Source of the DNA: Opitutaceae bacterium TAV5
GTDB taxonomy: Bacteria; Verrucomicrobiota; Verrucomicrobiia; Opitutales; Opitutaceae
Assembly (NCBI GenBank): GCA_000242935.3
Contig: CP007053.1
Location: 6,371,001-6,435,000, forward strand
Direction: 5' to 3'
Length of the DNA stretch: 64,000 nucleotides
The position numbers and the translations under genes are program-made. This document shows, one piece after another, positions 17,344-25,708 of this stretch; positions within the stretch are counted from its first letter, which is position 1; every line of letters begins with the position of its first letter. The notes under the pieces are model-generated. The model had not been told where the DNA came from and ran no database searches. It saw nothing but the letters and a program-made list of their open reading frames with translations.

Positions 17344-18078
17344 ATGCATCTCCTTCGCCGCCGTTCCCTTCCGGCTCTCTTTCTCGCCATGCTTCCCTTC
17401 GTTCCGCACACCGGCGCTGCCGCGGCCACCGACAGCCCCGCAACATCATCGCAACCTGCCGTCGTCCTTGTCTTCGGCGACTCGATCACCCAAGGGCAGT
17501 CGCTCGCCACCAGCAATCCCGGCGCGATGTGGCTCAACCGCATCAACGCCGCGCCCGCAGCCGCCGGCAAACTCCGCCTCGTCAACGAAGGCAAGGGCGG
17601 CCGTCCCACCGACAGCCTCGGCGAATTCGACACCGTCCTCGCCCGCCATCGCCACATCGACGCGCTCGTCATCGCCCTCGGCGCCAACGATGCCCGCGAC
17701 ACGTCCGGCAACTGCGTGCCCAATGCCGTCGCCAACCTCACCCGGATGGTCGAACGTGCCCGCGCCGTTTACGGCGACGCGCTGCCCGTGCTCATCGTCG
17801 CCCCGACCAATATCAACAAGTCCGCGCTCGGCCCCTCGAAACCCATCGCCAACGAACGCGAAGCCAACATCAACGCTCTCGAAACCGCGTACCGGAAACT
17901 CGCCGGAAAACTCGACGCATCCTTCGCCTCGCTCAACAACCTCATCGCCCCCGAATCGCTTACCGCCGATGGCGTCCACCCCGATGCCGCCGGCCACGCC
18001 GCCATTGCGCAAAAACTTCTCCCGGCCGCCCTCGCACTCGTGTCCCGCTCCCTCCCCGACCAGGGCCCGACGCTCTGA
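17344..18078 (+). CDS. secreted SGNH/GDSL hydrolase
   Basis: 244 residues from the ATG at 17344, which gives a proper signal peptide (MHLLRRRSLPALFLAMLPFV); an in-frame ATG at 17257 would bury it. Block I is VVLVFGDSITQGQS with the nucleophile Ser, block III is ALGANDARD (Gly-x-Asn-Asp), and block V is DGVHPDAAGH with the catalytic Asp and His. Members are lipases, thioesterases or carbohydrate esterases such as acetylxylan esterases. Given the polysaccharide-related neighbours, a carbohydrate esterase is possible, but the substrate is not shown. Confidence 0.82.
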   Translation: MHLLRRRSLPALFLAMLPFVPHTGAAAATDSPATSSQPAVVLVFGDSITQGQSLATSNPGAMWLNRINAAPAAAGKLRLVNEGKGGRPTDSLGEFDTVLARHRHIDALVIALGANDARDTSGNCVPNAVANLTRMVERARAVYGDALPVLIVAPTNINKSALGPSKPIANEREANINALETAYRKLAGKLDASFASLNNLIAPESLTADGVHPDAAGHAAIAQKLLPAALALVSRSLPDQGPTL

Positions 18079-18165
18079 AATTCCGGCCCCCTGAAATCTG
18101 AAATCGCGGCTGCCCTCCCCGCCTCTCCGGCCTTCCGCTACCCTGCCTGGTTCATACGCGGAAGC

Positions 18166-18324
18166 GCCTGCATCGTAGCTGCGAACGTAATACCAAAGGC
18201 CCAAAGCTTCCGGATTTTTACACAAAGGCCGCAAAGAGCCCAGCTATCTCCTTCGCGACCTTTGCGATCTTTGTGTAAAATCAACAACCTTCGGGACACA
18301 GGTATACGTTCGCAGCTACAGGCA
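18166..18324. repeat. nested inverted-repeat island, convergent gap
   Basis: The gap between the SGNH gene and the convergent LysR gene holds an outer pair CGTAGCTGCGAACGTA (18174-18189) / TACGTTCGCAGCTACA (18304-18319). An inner pair is TTTACACAAAGGCCGCAAAG (18217-18236) / CTTTGCGATCTTTGTGTAAA (18260-18279). The outer arm recurs at 58133-58147. No gene is visible in 18079-18362. Confidence 0.8.
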
Positions 18325-18362
18325 GTTCTGCCGCCGTCCGGATTCCGTATGAAGCAGGCGGG

Positions 18363-19313
18363 TTACTCCTTCCGCTCGTTCTTCCGCGCGCCCCGCTCCG
18401 CCGCCTTCACCACCTCGCGCACGATCGGCACAAACGCCTCCGCCGCCGGCCGCGTGTGCACGCCGTGCAGGTTCAGGAAACCCACCTGCCGCTTCAGCAC
18501 CGGACGCACGATCCGCACCACCACGCAACCCGCCAGTTCCCGGCCGCGCCCCCACAAGGCCGATGACGGCACCAGACCCGGCCCGCCGCATTCGCTCACG
18601 GTGCGCAGCAGCACCTCCACCGAACCGATCTCCATCGCAAACCGCGGCACCCGCCGCGCCACCGCGCATGCGTTGAGCGTCAGGGTCCGCGTGCCGTGTC
18701 CCGGCGGCAACGCCAGCAACGGACGCCGCAACACTTCCTCCAGCGGCACCGTCTCGCGGCCCGCCAGCGGATCGTCCGCACGCACCACCGCCACCAGTTC
18801 TTCCTGAAACAGCAACTGCGCCCGCAAGCTGCGCTCCCCCGTGGGCATGTAGCCGATGCCCATCTCCACCGTGCCCTGCACGAGCGCCGCTTCCATGTCG
18901 TCGACCGACAGCTCCAGCAACCGCACGCGGATCTCCGGGTGCTCCGTATGAAACCGCGCCACCGCCGCCGGCATCACCCGGTGCGAGAGCACCGGCAGCG
19001 CCGCCACCGTCAGCGAGCCGCGTTTCAACCCGCTCAGGTCGTCGAGAGACTGACGCAGGTTTTCCATCTCGCCCAGCACCCGCCGCGCATACGGCAGCAG
19101 CATCTCGCCGGCGGGCGTCAGCCGGCACATGCGCCGCGCCCGATGAAAGAGCGGCGCCCCCAGCTTCCCCTCGAGTTGCTGGATCTGCTGCGAGAGCGTC
19201 GGCTGGCGCAGCCCCATCACCGCCGCCGCCCGCGTGAAACTCCCCGCTTCCGCCACCGCCCGGAAGTAGAGCAGATGACGCAGTTCGACCGAATCGTATA
19301 AAATAGATGGCAT
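18363..19313 (-). CDS. LysR-family transcriptional regulator
   Basis: 316 residues. The N-terminal winged HTH is LRHLLYFRAVAEAGSFTRAA with TLSQQIQQLEGKLGAPLFHR (about residues 12-55), followed by an effector-binding domain of two Rossmann-like lobes. It is divergent from the ABC-importer operon with 84 bp between starts, so it probably activates that operon in response to its substrate or a metabolite. A T-N11-A palindrome covers its own start codon, suggesting autorepression. Confidence 0.9.
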   Translation of the reverse strand: MPSILYDSVELRHLLYFRAVAEAGSFTRAAAVMGLRQPTLSQQIQQLEGKLGAPLFHRARRMCRLTPAGEMLLPYARRVLGEMENLRQSLDDLSGLKRGSLTVAALPVLSHRVMPAAVARFHTEHPEIRVRLLELSVDDMEAALVQGTVEMGIGYMPTGERSLRAQLLFQEELVAVVRADDPLAGRETVPLEEVLRRPLLALPPGHGTRTLTLNACAVARRVPRFAMEIGSVEVLLRTVSECGGPGLVPSSALWGRGRELAGCVVVRIVRPVLKRQVGFLNLHGVHTRPAAEAFVPIVREVVKAAERGARKNERKE

Positions 19314-19317
19314 CTAT
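19303..19317. promoter_or_regulatory. LysR-type box overlapping the regulator's start
   Basis: ATAGATGGCATCTAT is a 15-bp near-perfect palindrome of the form T-N11-A, the LysR recognition pattern. It covers the lysR start codon (19313). The intergenic region also contains the importer promoter. Binding is inferred from pattern and position only. Confidence 0.5.
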
Positions 19318-19397
19318 GGACAGGATAGCTGTGACCCTTCCGAAGCTGGTATCATGCCTGCTGGTTCAAGGTGACACGAAAAAAACGTCATTCACCT

Positions 19398-20588
19398 ATG
19401 AGCACCACCACCGCACGCCATCTCAACCGTCGTGATTTCATGAAACTCGCAGGAGGTCTCGCCGCCGGGCTCGCCCTCTCCCCTTCCTTTTCCTCCCGCG
19501 CCTTCGCCCAGAGCGGCGGCAAGCGCGCCGACGAACTCAACATCCTCTGCTGGGAAGGCTACAACACCGAGGAAGTGCTCGGCCCCTTCCGCAAGGCCTT
19601 CCGTGGCATCAAGCTCAAGGCCGAATCCGGCACCGACGACCCGAGCATGATCAACAAGCTCCGCGCCGGCGAACTCAAGGTCTGGGATCTCATCAATCTC
19701 AACCAGTGCTGGGCTCGCGAACAAATGTGGCCCGAAAAGCTCATCGTTCCCCTCAACCAGGCGCGCTTCGAACCGCACCTGGAAAAAATGCTCCCCTGGT
19801 TCTACGACAAGAAGACCGGCATCAACCCCTTCGCCCTTTCGCCCGACGGCAAGGACCTGCTCGGCATGATCCAGCGTTTCGGCCCGTTCTCTTTTGTCGT
19901 GAACACCAAAAAAATCTCCCGCGCCGCCGCCGAGGACGGAGGTTTTCCGATGTTCCTCGATCCGAAACTGAAAAACCGCTACGGCATCCTCGCCTACGAC
20001 AACTGGAACGTGATGCACCTCTGCTTCACCGCCGGCTTCAGCCCGTTCAAGGTGCACACGCCCGAGGAAATCGAGCTCTACCGCAAGACCGCACAACAAC
20101 TCTTCACCAACGCGAAGATGATCTCCGGCGACCTCGTGCAACTCAACCAGGCCCTCGTCAACGGCGACATCGATTGCTACTTCTCCGGCGGCACCTACAC
20201 CGCGTCCACCGCCCGCCACGAAGGATTTTCCGAAGTGCGCGGCATCTCCCCGCTCCGCGGCCCGGTCGACGGCAAGGGCGCCATGCAGTGGTTCGAGCTC
20301 ACCTCGCTCGTCAACAATCCGGATCTCAGCCCGCGCGCCGCCGACTTCCTCGAATTCGTGCAAAAACCCGATATTTGCAAAGCCGTCGCCTTTGCCGAAG
20401 GCACCTTCAATCCGGTCTCGCAGATGGCGCAGCCCGAAGTTTTTGCCAAGTTCAGCAAACAGGAACTCGATGCCATCCAGTGGGACAGCCTCGAAGAGGA
20501 GATGAACCGCAGCGTCGATTACCAGGTCGTGCCCGACAACGACCTGCTCACCTCGATCTACAACGAAGCCAAGCGCACCCGCAGCTGA
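19398..20588 (+). CDS. ABC importer substrate-binding protein, PotD-like
   Basis: 396 residues. The Tat-type signal NRRDFMKLAGGLAAGLALSP starts near residue 10. The mature protein has the PotD/PotF pattern (LNILCWEGYNTEEVLGPFRK, then KLRAGELKVWDLINLNQCW). This class binds spermidine, putrescine or related cationic or amino compounds in the periplasm. The ATG at 19398 is preferred over one 27 bp upstream because the leader fits better. It is the first gene of a run ending near 28.3 kb, with small gaps throughout. Confidence 0.88.
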   Translation: MSTTTARHLNRRDFMKLAGGLAAGLALSPSFSSRAFAQSGGKRADELNILCWEGYNTEEVLGPFRKAFRGIKLKAESGTDDPSMINKLRAGELKVWDLINLNQCWAREQMWPEKLIVPLNQARFEPHLEKMLPWFYDKKTGINPFALSPDGKDLLGMIQRFGPFSFVVNTKKISRAAAEDGGFPMFLDPKLKNRYGILAYDNWNVMHLCFTAGFSPFKVHTPEEIELYRKTAQQLFTNAKMISGDLVQLNQALVNGDIDCYFSGGTYTASTARHEGFSEVRGISPLRGPVDGKGAMQWFELTSLVNNPDLSPRAADFLEFVQKPDICKAVAFAEGTFNPVSQMAQPEVFAKFSKQELDAIQWDSLEEEMNRSVDYQVVPDNDLLTSIYNEAKRTRS

Positions 20589-20605
20589 ATCCGGACAACC
20601 ATTAC

Positions 20606-20686
20606 GTAGCGGCATGCCTCTGCTTTTCCTGACGGAAAAGTGCATGCCGGGTCGAAAACCGTGGCGGCATGCCTCCTGCATGCCGT
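20606..20686. repeat. two short palindromic repeats, GGCATGCC class
   Basis: GTAGCGGCATGCCTCTGC to GTGCATGCCG (20606-20649) and GTGGCGGCATGCCTCCTGCA (20661-20686) sit between the binding-protein and ATPase genes. They are related in form to the GTGGC palindromes elsewhere, with CATGCC arms. Confidence 0.65.
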
Positions 20687-20753
20687 CTCCCGGGCATCCC
20701 GGCCGCCGGGGCCGCCAATCGCAAGTCATCAACCGGAAACCGAAAATCACCAC

Positions 20754-21902
20754 ATGGTAGCACCGCTCACAGCACCCGACGTTGCCCCCGCTTCCCGCCC
20801 TGCCGCTCCTGCCGCCGACACGCCCGGCGTCCGCGATGCCATCCTCGAAGCCGCCGGCATCACCAAACGCTTCGGCGCCTTCACTGCCGTCAACGACGTG
20901 AGCTTCCGTATCCGCGAGGGCGAGTTCTTCACGCTCGTCGGCCCGAGCGGCAGCGGCAAGACCACGCTCCTGCGCATGCTCGTCGGCATGGAAAAACCCA
21001 CCTCCGGCGACCTCCTCCTGCGCGGACGCGTCATCAACGACCTGCCGCCCAACCGCCGCCCCACCTGCATGGTGTTCCAGTCGCTCGCGCTCTTCCCGCA
21101 CATGAGCGTGGGCCGCAACGTCGAGTTCCCGCTCACCATCGCCGGCGTCGCCTCCGGCGAGCGCCGCACCCGCGCCTGGGAACTCCTCACCCAGCTCCAC
21201 CTCGATCCCAACCATTATTACGACAAGAACGTCATGCAGTGCTCCGGCGGCGAACGCCAGCGCGTGGCCCTCGCCCGCGCCCTCGCGTACGATCCCGAAA
21301 TCCTCTTCTTCGACGAACCGCTCTCCGCCATCGACGCCCGCCTGCGCAAGATGCTGCAAAAGGAGCTGAAAGACATCCAGCGCCGCACCGGCAAGACGTT
21401 CTGCTATGTCACCCACTCGCTCGAGGAAGCCATGGTCATGAGCGACCGCGTGGCCATCCTCCGCGCCGGCCGTATCGAACAGATCGGTACGCCCGACGAA
21501 ATCTACGCCGCCCCGCGCAACGCCTTCGTCGCCGAGTTCATGGGCGAGGTCAACCTCCTCCCCGTCACCGGTCGCGACGGCACCGCCGCCGGCGAATGGG
21601 ACACCGGCCGCCGCGCTCTCCCGCTCACGCTGCCCGCGCCGCTCGCCGCCGCGCAGCCGCGCAAGCTCCTCATCCGCCCCGAATCGCTCCGCTTTCTCAA
21701 ACCGGGCGAGACGGCCGGCAACGCCATCCCGGTGCGCATCGTCAACGAGTTTTCGCTCGGGTCACGTATCCAGTACCACGTCGAAGCCGCGCCCGGCTGC
21801 ACGCTCACCGTCGAGCGCCTGCGCGAAGACCGCCCCGACCCGACGGCCTCCGACCACCGGCTCGGCTGGGAACTCCAGGACAGCCAGCTCCTCGAATCAT
21901 GA
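20754..21902 (+). CDS. ABC importer ATPase, PotA-like
   Basis: 382 residues. Walker A GPSGSGKTT (about residue 67), an ABC signature reading CSGGERQRVALARAL (Cys for the usual Leu), Walker B EILFFDEPLSAID and the H-loop VTHSLEEAM are all present. A C-terminal TOBE-like regulatory domain follows. The ATG at 20754 begins a Pro/Ala-rich N-terminal extension, preceded by a G-poor leader with no Shine-Dalgarno. The stop overlaps the next start (ATGA), indicating coupled translation with the permease. Confidence 0.92.
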   Translation: MVAPLTAPDVAPASRPAAPAADTPGVRDAILEAAGITKRFGAFTAVNDVSFRIREGEFFTLVGPSGSGKTTLLRMLVGMEKPTSGDLLLRGRVINDLPPNRRPTCMVFQSLALFPHMSVGRNVEFPLTIAGVASGERRTRAWELLTQLHLDPNHYYDKNVMQCSGGERQRVALARALAYDPEILFFDEPLSAIDARLRKMLQKELKDIQRRTGKTFCYVTHSLEEAMVMSDRVAILRAGRIEQIGTPDEIYAAPRNAFVAEFMGEVNLLPVTGRDGTAAGEWDTGRRALPLTLPAPLAAAQPRKLLIRPESLRFLKPGETAGNAIPVRIVNEFSLGSRIQYHVEAAPGCTLTVERLREDRPDPTASDHRLGWELQDSQLLES

Positions 21903-23053
21903 TTTCCGAAAACGCCGCCACGACGCCCGATTCCGTCCCCGCCCCCGCCGGCAGTGGCGCGGGCGTCCCGCCCGCATCCGACGTGGCACGGGCATCCTTG
22001 CCCGTGGGCGTTGCCTCTCCGTGTGCCGCCGGCGTCCCGCCCGCAACGTGGCATGGGCATCCTGCCCATGAAGTAACACGGGCTTCCAGCCCGTGCGCCC
22101 TCTCCATCCCCTTCCCCGCCCTCCCCTGGTCGCCCGACGATCCCGCGCTCCGCTACATCGACGCCAACCCGCTTCTCCCGCGCCTCCTTGCCCGCCTGCG
22201 CACCACACCCGGCGCCTTCGGCGCGCTCTCCTCGCTGCCGTTCGTGCTGCTGATGCTCTTCGGTTTCGTCGTGCCGCTCCTCTGCGTCGTCTGGTTCGGC
22301 CTCATGCCGTCCAGAACGTTCAGTCTCCTCCAGTGGCCCACGCTGGAAAACTACCGGACGATTTTCGGCCAGACCTACTACAAATCCATCCTCTGGTCGG
22401 TCGGCCTCGCCACGCTCACCGTCGCGATCCTTCTCGTCATCTGTTATCCGCTGGCCTTCGCGCTCGCCAAGATTTTCCGCGGCGGCGCCACGTTCATCAC
22501 CTACGCCATCGCCTCCTCGCTTTTCGTTTCGGAAAACGTGCGCCTCTTCGGCTGGGTCATCGGCTTCATGAAAAACGGCGTCGTCGGGGGCATACTCGGC
22601 CGCTTCGGCATCCAGATGGATTCCCTGCTCTACAACGTCCCCGTGATCGTGCTCGGCATGGTGTACGTTTATCTTCCCTTCATGCTCTTCCCGCTCGCCC
22701 TTGGCGTGAAGATGGTGCCCGACCAGGTGCGCGAGGCGGCATTCGATCTTGGCGCGAGCCGTTGGCAGGTGTTTCGCAAGATCGATCTGCCGCTCTCCAT
22801 GCCCGGCATTCTCATCGGTTCGCTCCTCGTGTTCGTCCTCTCCGTCGGCGCGATCACCGAAGCCAAAATCCTCGGCGGCCAGAAAGTCGTCACGATCGCC
22901 GCCGACATCGAGACCGAATTCACCTACGGCCAGAACTGGCCGCTCGGCTCCGCCCTCTCGACGCTCCTCATCGCGCTCACGACCGTCCTCGTCTTTTTCG
23001 CCCTTGGCCGCTTCGACCTCGAAAAACTCCTCGGCAAGAAACGCGACTCCTGA
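21899..23053 (+). CDS. ABC importer permease, PotB-like, with palindromic repeats in its N-terminus
   Basis: 384 residues. Residues about 19-66 are encoded by five stacked palindromic repeats and read as an Ala/Pro/Ser-rich cytoplasmic peptide (GAGVPPASDVARASLPVGVA). The conserved permease follows: a first TM (FVLLMLFGFVVPLLCVVWFG), about six TM segments in all, and the EAA loop (VREAAFDLGASRWQVFRKID) that contacts the ATPase. The start overlaps the ATPase stop by 4 bp. The repeat insertion sits before the first TM, where it would not break the fold. Confidence 0.9.
   Translation: MISENAATTPDSVPAPAGSGAGVPPASDVARASLPVGVASPCAAGVPPATWHGHPAHEVTRASSPCALSIPFPALPWSPDDPALRYIDANPLLPRLLARLRTTPGAFGALSSLPFVLLMLFGFVVPLLCVVWFGLMPSRTFSLLQWPTLENYRTIFGQTYYKSILWSVGLATLTVAILLVICYPLAFALAKIFRGGATFITYAIASSLFVSENVRLFGWVIGFMKNGVVGGILGRFGIQMDSLLYNVPVIVLGMVYVYLPFMLFPLALGVKMVPDQVREAAFDLGASRWQVFRKIDLPLSMPGILIGSLLVFVLSVGAITEAKILGGQKVVTIAADIETEFTYGQNWPLGSALSTLLIALTTVLVFFALGRFDLEKLLGKKRDS
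21954..22095. repeat. five short palindromic repeats inside the permease gene
   Basis: Units at about 21954-21975 (GTGGCGCGGGCGTCCCGCCC), 21983-22006 (GTGGCACGGGCATCCTTGCC), 22025-22043, 22048-22070 (GTGGCATGGGCATCCTGCCC) and 22075-22095 (ACACGGGCTTCCAGCCCGTG). All are in frame and add about 47 residues. Confidence 0.82.
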
Positions 23054-23116
23054 GGCCCTCCCGTCGCATATCCGTAGACCAACTACGAATTACCAACTTC
23101 AAACTTCCAGCCCGCC

Positions 23117-23935
23117 ATGATCGTCTCCCGCACACAAAAAGCCGGCTTCAGCCTCTACGCGGGCCTCATCCTGCTCCTCTTTTATTTTCCCCTCTTCTGC
23201 ATCATCGTCGCCTCGCTCTCGAAAAAGCGTTACTTCGCTTTCCCGTATCCGGTCGATGATCTCACGCTCAAATGGTATGATGCCGCCATCCATTCCCCGC
23301 AGGTCGCGGAGTTCGTCGGCATCAGCCTGAAAATCGCCGGTCTCACCACCGTCTGTTCGCTCGCCATCGGATTTTTCGCCGCCCTCGCCTACGCCCGTTA
23401 CGTCTGGCGCGGACGCAAGACGTTCCAGCGCCTCGTCCTTCTGCCGCTGTTCTTCCCGCAATCCGTGCTCGGGCTCGCGCTTCTCATGTGGTTCAACTTT
23501 CTCGACATCACCCCGTCGTGGTGGACCGCCGTCATCTCGCACACCGTCTGGATCGCGCCGATCACCACACTCATCATGTCGATCCAGGCCTACGGGCTCG
23601 ACGACTCGCTCGAGGAGGCCGCCCGCGACATGGGCGCCACCCGCGGCCAGATCCTGCGCCTGATCACGCTGCCGCTCCTCGCGCCCGGCATGGTCTCCGC
23701 CGCCTGCTTCGCGATCCTGCTTTCGTGGGGCAACTTCGCCCTCTCGCTCTACACGACCGGCCCGGACAGCGCCCTGCCCGAATGGCTCTACGCCCGCATG
23801 ACCAGCGGCTACCAGCCCATCGTCCCGGCCGTCGGCGCGATCTCCGTCGCCGTTGCCATCGCGCTCGTCGTCCTGCTCTTCGCGCTCATCCGCTGGACCA
23901 CCCGCAAAAACCGCCAGGCCGCCGCCGCCCACTGA
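23117..23935 (+). CDS. ABC importer permease, PotC-like
   Basis: 272 residues with six TM segments and the EAA motif LEEAARDMGATRGQILRLIT. It pairs with the PotB-like subunit. It starts 63 bp after the previous stop, behind a G-poor leader with AC-rich repeats and no Shine-Dalgarno motif. The C-terminal tail RWTTRKNRQAAAAH is cytoplasmic. Confidence 0.92.
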   Translation: MIVSRTQKAGFSLYAGLILLLFYFPLFCIIVASLSKKRYFAFPYPVDDLTLKWYDAAIHSPQVAEFVGISLKIAGLTTVCSLAIGFFAALAYARYVWRGRKTFQRLVLLPLFFPQSVLGLALLMWFNFLDITPSWWTAVISHTVWIAPITTLIMSIQAYGLDDSLEEAARDMGATRGQILRLITLPLLAPGMVSAACFAILLSWGNFALSLYTTGPDSALPEWLYARMTSGYQPIVPAVGAISVAVAIALVVLLFALIRWTTRKNRQAAAAH

Positions 23936-24012
23936 TCCACCGAGCCCCTTCCCTCCCCGTGCATCGCAGCAGTCCGCATTCGAAAATCACCAGTCCGAAA
24001 TCGTAACGTCCC

Positions 24013-24804
24013 ATGCCATCCTCACTCCAGGGCAAATCCGTCATCGTCACCGGCGCCAGCAAGGGCATCGGCAAAGGCATCGCCCGCGTCTTCGTGCAAA
24101 AAGGCGCGCGCGTTCTTCTCGCCGCCCGCAGCGCCGACGAAGGCGAAGCGACCGCCGCCGGGCTGCGCGCCCTCATCCCGCCCGGCAGCGGCGGCAGCGC
24201 CACCTTCTTCCGCACCGACGTCACCCGCCGCGACCAGATCGAGGCTCTCGTCGCCGAGGCCGTCCGCCTCCACGGCGGGCTCGACATCCTCTGCGCCAAC
24301 GCTGGCGCCTTCCCCGCCGCGAAGCTCTCCGAACTCACCGACGCCGCCTGGGACGACCTCTTCGCCACCAACGTCCGCAGCCTGTTCACCTGCGTGCAAC
24401 TCGCCGTCCCGCACCTCAAAAAAAGCGCCGCGCCGCGCATTGTCATCACCTCCTCGATCACCGGGCCGATCACCGGCTTCCCGGGCTGGTCGCACTACGG
24501 CGCCACCAAGGCCGCGCAACTCGGCTTTCTCCGCACCGCCGCCATCGAACTGGCGCGCGACCGCATCACTGTCAACGCCGTCCTCCCCGGCAACATCTTC
24601 ACCGAAGGTCTCGCCGGCCTGGGCGAAGATTACATCAACGCCACCGCCGCCTGCATCCCGCTCGGCAAACTCGGCACCGTGGACGACATCGGCCACGCCG
24701 CCGCCTTCCTCGCCTCACCCGAAGCCGGTTTCATCACCGGCCACGCCCTCGTCGTGGACGGCGGCCAGATCCTCCCCGAATCCCCCGCCGCCCTCACCGC
24801 GTGA
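24013..24804 (+). CDS. short-chain dehydrogenase/reductase (SDR)
   Basis: 263 residues. The nucleotide motif is VTGASKGIGKGIA, the second motif is CANAGAF, catalytic Ser is in ITSSITG, and Tyr-x3-Lys is in HYGATKAAQ. The C-terminal segment LASPEAGFITGHALVVDGGQ is typical of classical SDRs. It probably oxidises or reduces an alcohol or carbonyl with NAD(P)(H). In this operon it may process the imported compound; the substrate is unknown. Confidence 0.9.
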   Translation: MPSSLQGKSVIVTGASKGIGKGIARVFVQKGARVLLAARSADEGEATAAGLRALIPPGSGGSATFFRTDVTRRDQIEALVAEAVRLHGGLDILCANAGAFPAAKLSELTDAAWDDLFATNVRSLFTCVQLAVPHLKKSAAPRIVITSSITGPITGFPGWSHYGATKAAQLGFLRTAAIELARDRITVNAVLPGNIFTEGLAGLGEDYINATAACIPLGKLGTVDDIGHAAAFLASPEAGFITGHALVVDGGQILPESPAALTA

Positions 24805-24808
24805 CTCT

Positions 24809-24884
24809 GAATGACGAATGACGAATTTTCCGAATCCGCAACGCACCATGCAACCGCTACCCGACAATTCGTCATTCGTCATTT
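24809..24884. repeat. inverted repeat between SDR and hydrolase genes
   Basis: GAATGACGAATGACGAATT (starting 24809) pairs with AATTCGTCATTCGTCATT (24866-24883). It fills the 97-bp gap between two genes of the same operon. It would fold into a stable hairpin and could affect relative expression. Confidence 0.78.
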
Positions 24885-24901
24885 GTAATTCGTAATTATC
24901 C

Positions 24902-25627
24902 ATGTCCTCGCCTCCCTCCACCTGGCGCACCGCGTATCGCTCGTTCTATTACGCCACGCTCCCCGCCGACGATCTGCCGGAAATCCGCCTGCCCTTCGCC
25001 TGCACCGCCCTTCTGCTGATCGACCTGCAACGCGGTTTCTACGATCCCGCGCCGCCGCCCGCCGACGCCGATGCCGTCCTCCGCGCCGACTATCAACGCT
25101 GGACGCCTTACCGCGAGCGCATGGCCAGCACCGTTCTCCCCAATACCCGCCGCTTGCTCGACCGCTTCCGGGCCGATCCCGTCGCCTCCCGCCACATCCT
25201 TTACGTCCGCATCGTCAGTCTCACCGCCGACGGCCGTGGCCGCTCGCTCAGCCACGCCCGGCCCGGTTTCAACAATCTCCATTTTCCGCCCGGCAGCCCG
25301 GGCGCGGAAATCCTTCCGGAAGTCGCACCGCTGCCTGGCGAACCCGTTCTCGGCAAGACCACCGACAGCGCGCTCACCGGCACCCGCCTCCGCCTCCTGC
25401 TCGCCAATCTCGGCATCCGCCACGTTGTCGTCGCCGGTATTTTCACCGACCAGTGCGTCTCCTGCACCGTGCGCAGCCTCGCCGACGAAAGTTTCGATGT
25501 CGTGGTCGTCGACGACGCCTGCGCCGCCGCCACCGACGAGCTCCACCGCCAGGAACTCACCATCATCAACAACCTCTACTGCCAGGTCCTCACCACCACC
25601 GAAACCCTCTCCGCCCTCACCACCTGA
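24902..25627 (+). CDS. isochorismatase-family cysteine hydrolase
   Basis: 241 residues with the isochorismatase/nicotinamidase fold. The triad is visible: Asp in ALLLIDLQRGFY, Lys in LGKTTDSAL, and Cys in GIFTDQCVSCTVRSLA. Members hydrolyse amides, ureas or isochorismate. In this cluster an amidohydrolase acting on a nitrogen compound is a plausible inference. The ATG at 24902 directly follows the inverted repeat. Confidence 0.88.
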   Translation: MSSPPSTWRTAYRSFYYATLPADDLPEIRLPFACTALLLIDLQRGFYDPAPPPADADAVLRADYQRWTPYRERMASTVLPNTRRLLDRFRADPVASRHILYVRIVSLTADGRGRSLSHARPGFNNLHFPPGSPGAEILPEVAPLPGEPVLGKTTDSALTGTRLRLLLANLGIRHVVVAGIFTDQCVSCTVRSLADESFDVVVVDDACAAATDELHRQELTIINNLYCQVLTTTETLSALTT

Positions 25628-25708
25628 AAAACCAGCATCCCTCCTGAGTAACCGAATACCGACTACAAACTACCAACTTCCAACTCCAAACCACCAACCA
25701 CAAATCCT

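Noticed and set aside
19392-21416. 674-residue minus-strand frame opposite the importer genes
   Set aside because: Opposes three confident genes and has shadow-like composition.
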